In this document: piece by piece, positions 4,812 to 5,475 of the stretch
Layout of the letters: every line of letters begins with the position of its first letter
How positions within the stretch are numbered: the first letter of the stretch is position 1
Source: Acidithiobacillus sp.
Lineage (GTDB): Bacteria > Pseudomonadota > Gammaproteobacteria > Acidithiobacillales > Acidithiobacillaceae
Direction of reading: 5' to 3'
DNA: 5,475 nucleotides
NCBI GenBank assembly: GCA_028065135.1
Contig: JAPTWR010000073.1
Location: 1-5,475 of the forward strand
Made by a program: the position numbers and the translations under genes
The notes under the pieces: model-generated
Databases searched by the model: none
Told to the model about the DNA's origin: nothing
Seen by the model: the letters and a program-made list of their open reading frames with translations, nothing else

Positions 4812-5216
4812 TTATATGCTACGGATGCGATCTGCCAAGGATTCAAGGGCTGCCTGGCTTCGCGTTTCACATTCCCAAATCGCCAAGACTTTCCAGCCGG
4901 CAGCTTCCAGTGCTAACCGTTGGCGCTCATCGCGAGCGACGTTCCCATCGAGCTTTTGAGACCAGTAGTCTGTGCGGGAGCGCGGCCGCGAAGCGGCAGG
5001 GCAACTAGGATGCTGATGCCAGAAACAGCCGTGCACGAACAGGGCAATGCGTCGGCCAGGGAATACTAGGTCTGGGACGCCAGGTAGTCGGCGGTCATGA
5101 AGGCGGAAGCGGAGGCCTGCGGCATGAAGAAAACGCCGTACGATCATTTCAGGCCCGGTATCGCGGGAGCGCACAGCTCGCATGGTGCGGCTGCGCTGCT
5201 CCGGCGTTTCGATCAT
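4812..5216 (-). CDS. vsr: Very short patch repair (Vsr) mismatch endonuclease
   Basis: This 134-residue protein is a Vsr-family endonuclease, which nicks DNA 5' of the T in T:G mismatches that arise when 5-methylcytosine deaminates. The N terminus carries TPEQRSRTMRAVRSRDT. The catalytic metal-binding Asp is in LPGVPDLVF (Asp49, equal to Asp51 of the E. coli enzyme). The HGCFWHQHP block (62-70) and Cys72 and Cys116 (WEC) supply the structural zinc ligands. The position matching E. coli Thr63 is Val61 here, a small departure. Length is slightly less than E. coli Vsr (about 156), with the missing part at the C terminus. The ATG overlaps the stop of the preceding truncated gene (ATGA), so expression is coupled to a broken partner and may be reduced. 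No cytosine methyltransferase partner is seen. It converges with the ubiquitin-like operon, 31 bp from its end. Confidence 0.93.
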   Translation of the reverse strand: MIETPEQRSRTMRAVRSRDTGPEMIVRRFLHAAGLRFRLHDRRLPGVPDLVFPGRRIALFVHGCFWHQHPSCPAASRPRSRTDYWSQKLDGNVARDERQRLALEAAGWKVLAIWECETRSQAALESLADRIRSI

Positions 5217-5349
5217 TGGCGAAACTCAATCTTCAAACTGGGGTCGGTTTCGACCTCTTCCACGATTTCGTTGTATCGTGTCACCAAGTCGCTCACTGCA
5301 ACCCGCCGACCTTCGGCCGCGAACTTGCCCAGTTCGTATAGATTGATGG
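5213..5349 (-). pseudogene. C-terminal stub of a gene interrupted by the IS3-family element
   Basis: The last 45 or so codons of a host gene survive; the first complete host residues read INLYELGKFAAEGRR and the end is SLKIEFRQ. It is followed through an ATGA overlap by vsr. Reading continues without a stop into the IS left end as far as an ATG at 5399-5401, giving a chimeric 62-residue frame whose first 17 or so residues are insertion sequence; there is no convincing ribosome binding site for it, so expression is doubtful. The original gene is unknown. In Vsr operons an ATPase, a Z1 or PD-(D/E)XK or AIPR protein, or a methyltransferase would be possible partners, but the stub is too short to choose. 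Confidence 0.6.
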
Positions 5350-5475
5350 TGAACCGCCCCGGATTTTGAGGAGGCTCCTTTTTCCAAGAGAATGGAGCCA
5401 TGATGAACAAAGCTAAAACACCCAAATATTCCCCTGAAGTTCGCGAACGCGCGGTGCGCATGGTGCAGGAACACC
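5350..5475 (+). mobile_element. IS3-family insertion sequence, left end, cut by window edge
   Basis: TGAACCGCCCC at 5350 starts a sequence I associate with the terminal inverted repeat of an IS3-family group. It lies 53 bp before a typical OrfA start. The element opens within the gene before vsr. The right end and any 3-bp target duplication (candidate 5347-5349) are outside the window or cannot be tested. Confidence 0.75.
5403..5475 (+). CDS. IS3-family transposase OrfA, N-terminal part, cut by window edge
   Basis: The first 24 codons read MNKAKTPKYSPEVRERAVRM and onward, the usual start of the DNA-binding OrfA protein of IS3-family elements; the KYSPEVRERAVRMV segment is the beginning of its helix-turn-helix domain. 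GGAG (5394-5397) sits 5 bp before the ATG as ribosome binding site. In complete elements OrfA is followed by OrfB, which carries the DDE catalytic domain, and the two are joined by frameshifting. Neither the rest of OrfA nor OrfB is in view, so intactness cannot be judged. Confidence 0.9.
   Translation, partial: MNKAKTPKYSPEVRERAVRMVQEH

Noticed and set aside
1..5475. CRISPR array, tRNA or rRNA gene
   Set aside because: No regularly spaced direct repeats and no recognisable structural RNA sequence were seen on either strand.

Overview
The window looks like an accessory (defence-island-like) stretch of a proteobacterial genome. No species can be named. The evidence is moderately GC-rich coding sequence, a Gin/Pin-type serine recombinase, a RelB/StbD-RelE/ParE type toxin-antitoxin pair, a Vsr endonuclease and an IS3-family insertion sequence with a Pseudomonas/Xanthomonas-like OrfA start.

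Left part (1-1336): a serine recombinase runs off the left edge on the minus strand. Behind its start lie a 28-bp inverted repeat that closely resembles DNA-invertase crossover (hix/gix) sites and, overlapping it by 2 bp, a perfect 19-bp palindrome. A two-gene toxin-antitoxin operon follows on the plus strand, with an operator-like palindrome before it. An 11-bp inverted repeat with a 72-bp spacer lies just after it and may be an element boundary.

Centre (1337-4780): this is the most interesting part. A minus-strand XRE repressor / ImmA-type metallopeptidase pair is divergent from a tightly overlapping plus-strand operon of three genes. These encode a tandem ubiquitin-like (multiubiquitin) protein, an E1-like ThiF adenylyltransferase with an N-terminal extra domain (DUF6791 type), and a Cys/His-rich DUF6527-type protein. 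The 130-bp divergent intergenic region carries three TGACGA-based palindromic sites, which fit binding by the XRE protein. The inferred picture is a self-contained bacterial ubiquitin-like modification system under XRE/ImmA control: Ubl substrate, activating enzyme and a probable zinc-binding accessory protein. No separate E2, E3 or JAB/JAMM deubiquitinase is visible, so the module is minimal or uses unrecognised domains for those steps.

Right part (4781-5475): a Vsr-type mismatch endonuclease gene converges on the ubiquitin-like operon. The gene before it, translationally coupled by an ATGA overlap, survives only as a C-terminal stub because an IS3-family element has inserted into it. The start of that element's OrfA is the last coding sequence before the right edge. 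No cytosine methyltransferase is in the window. All functional assignments come from reading the sequence and from recalled family features; no database search was run.
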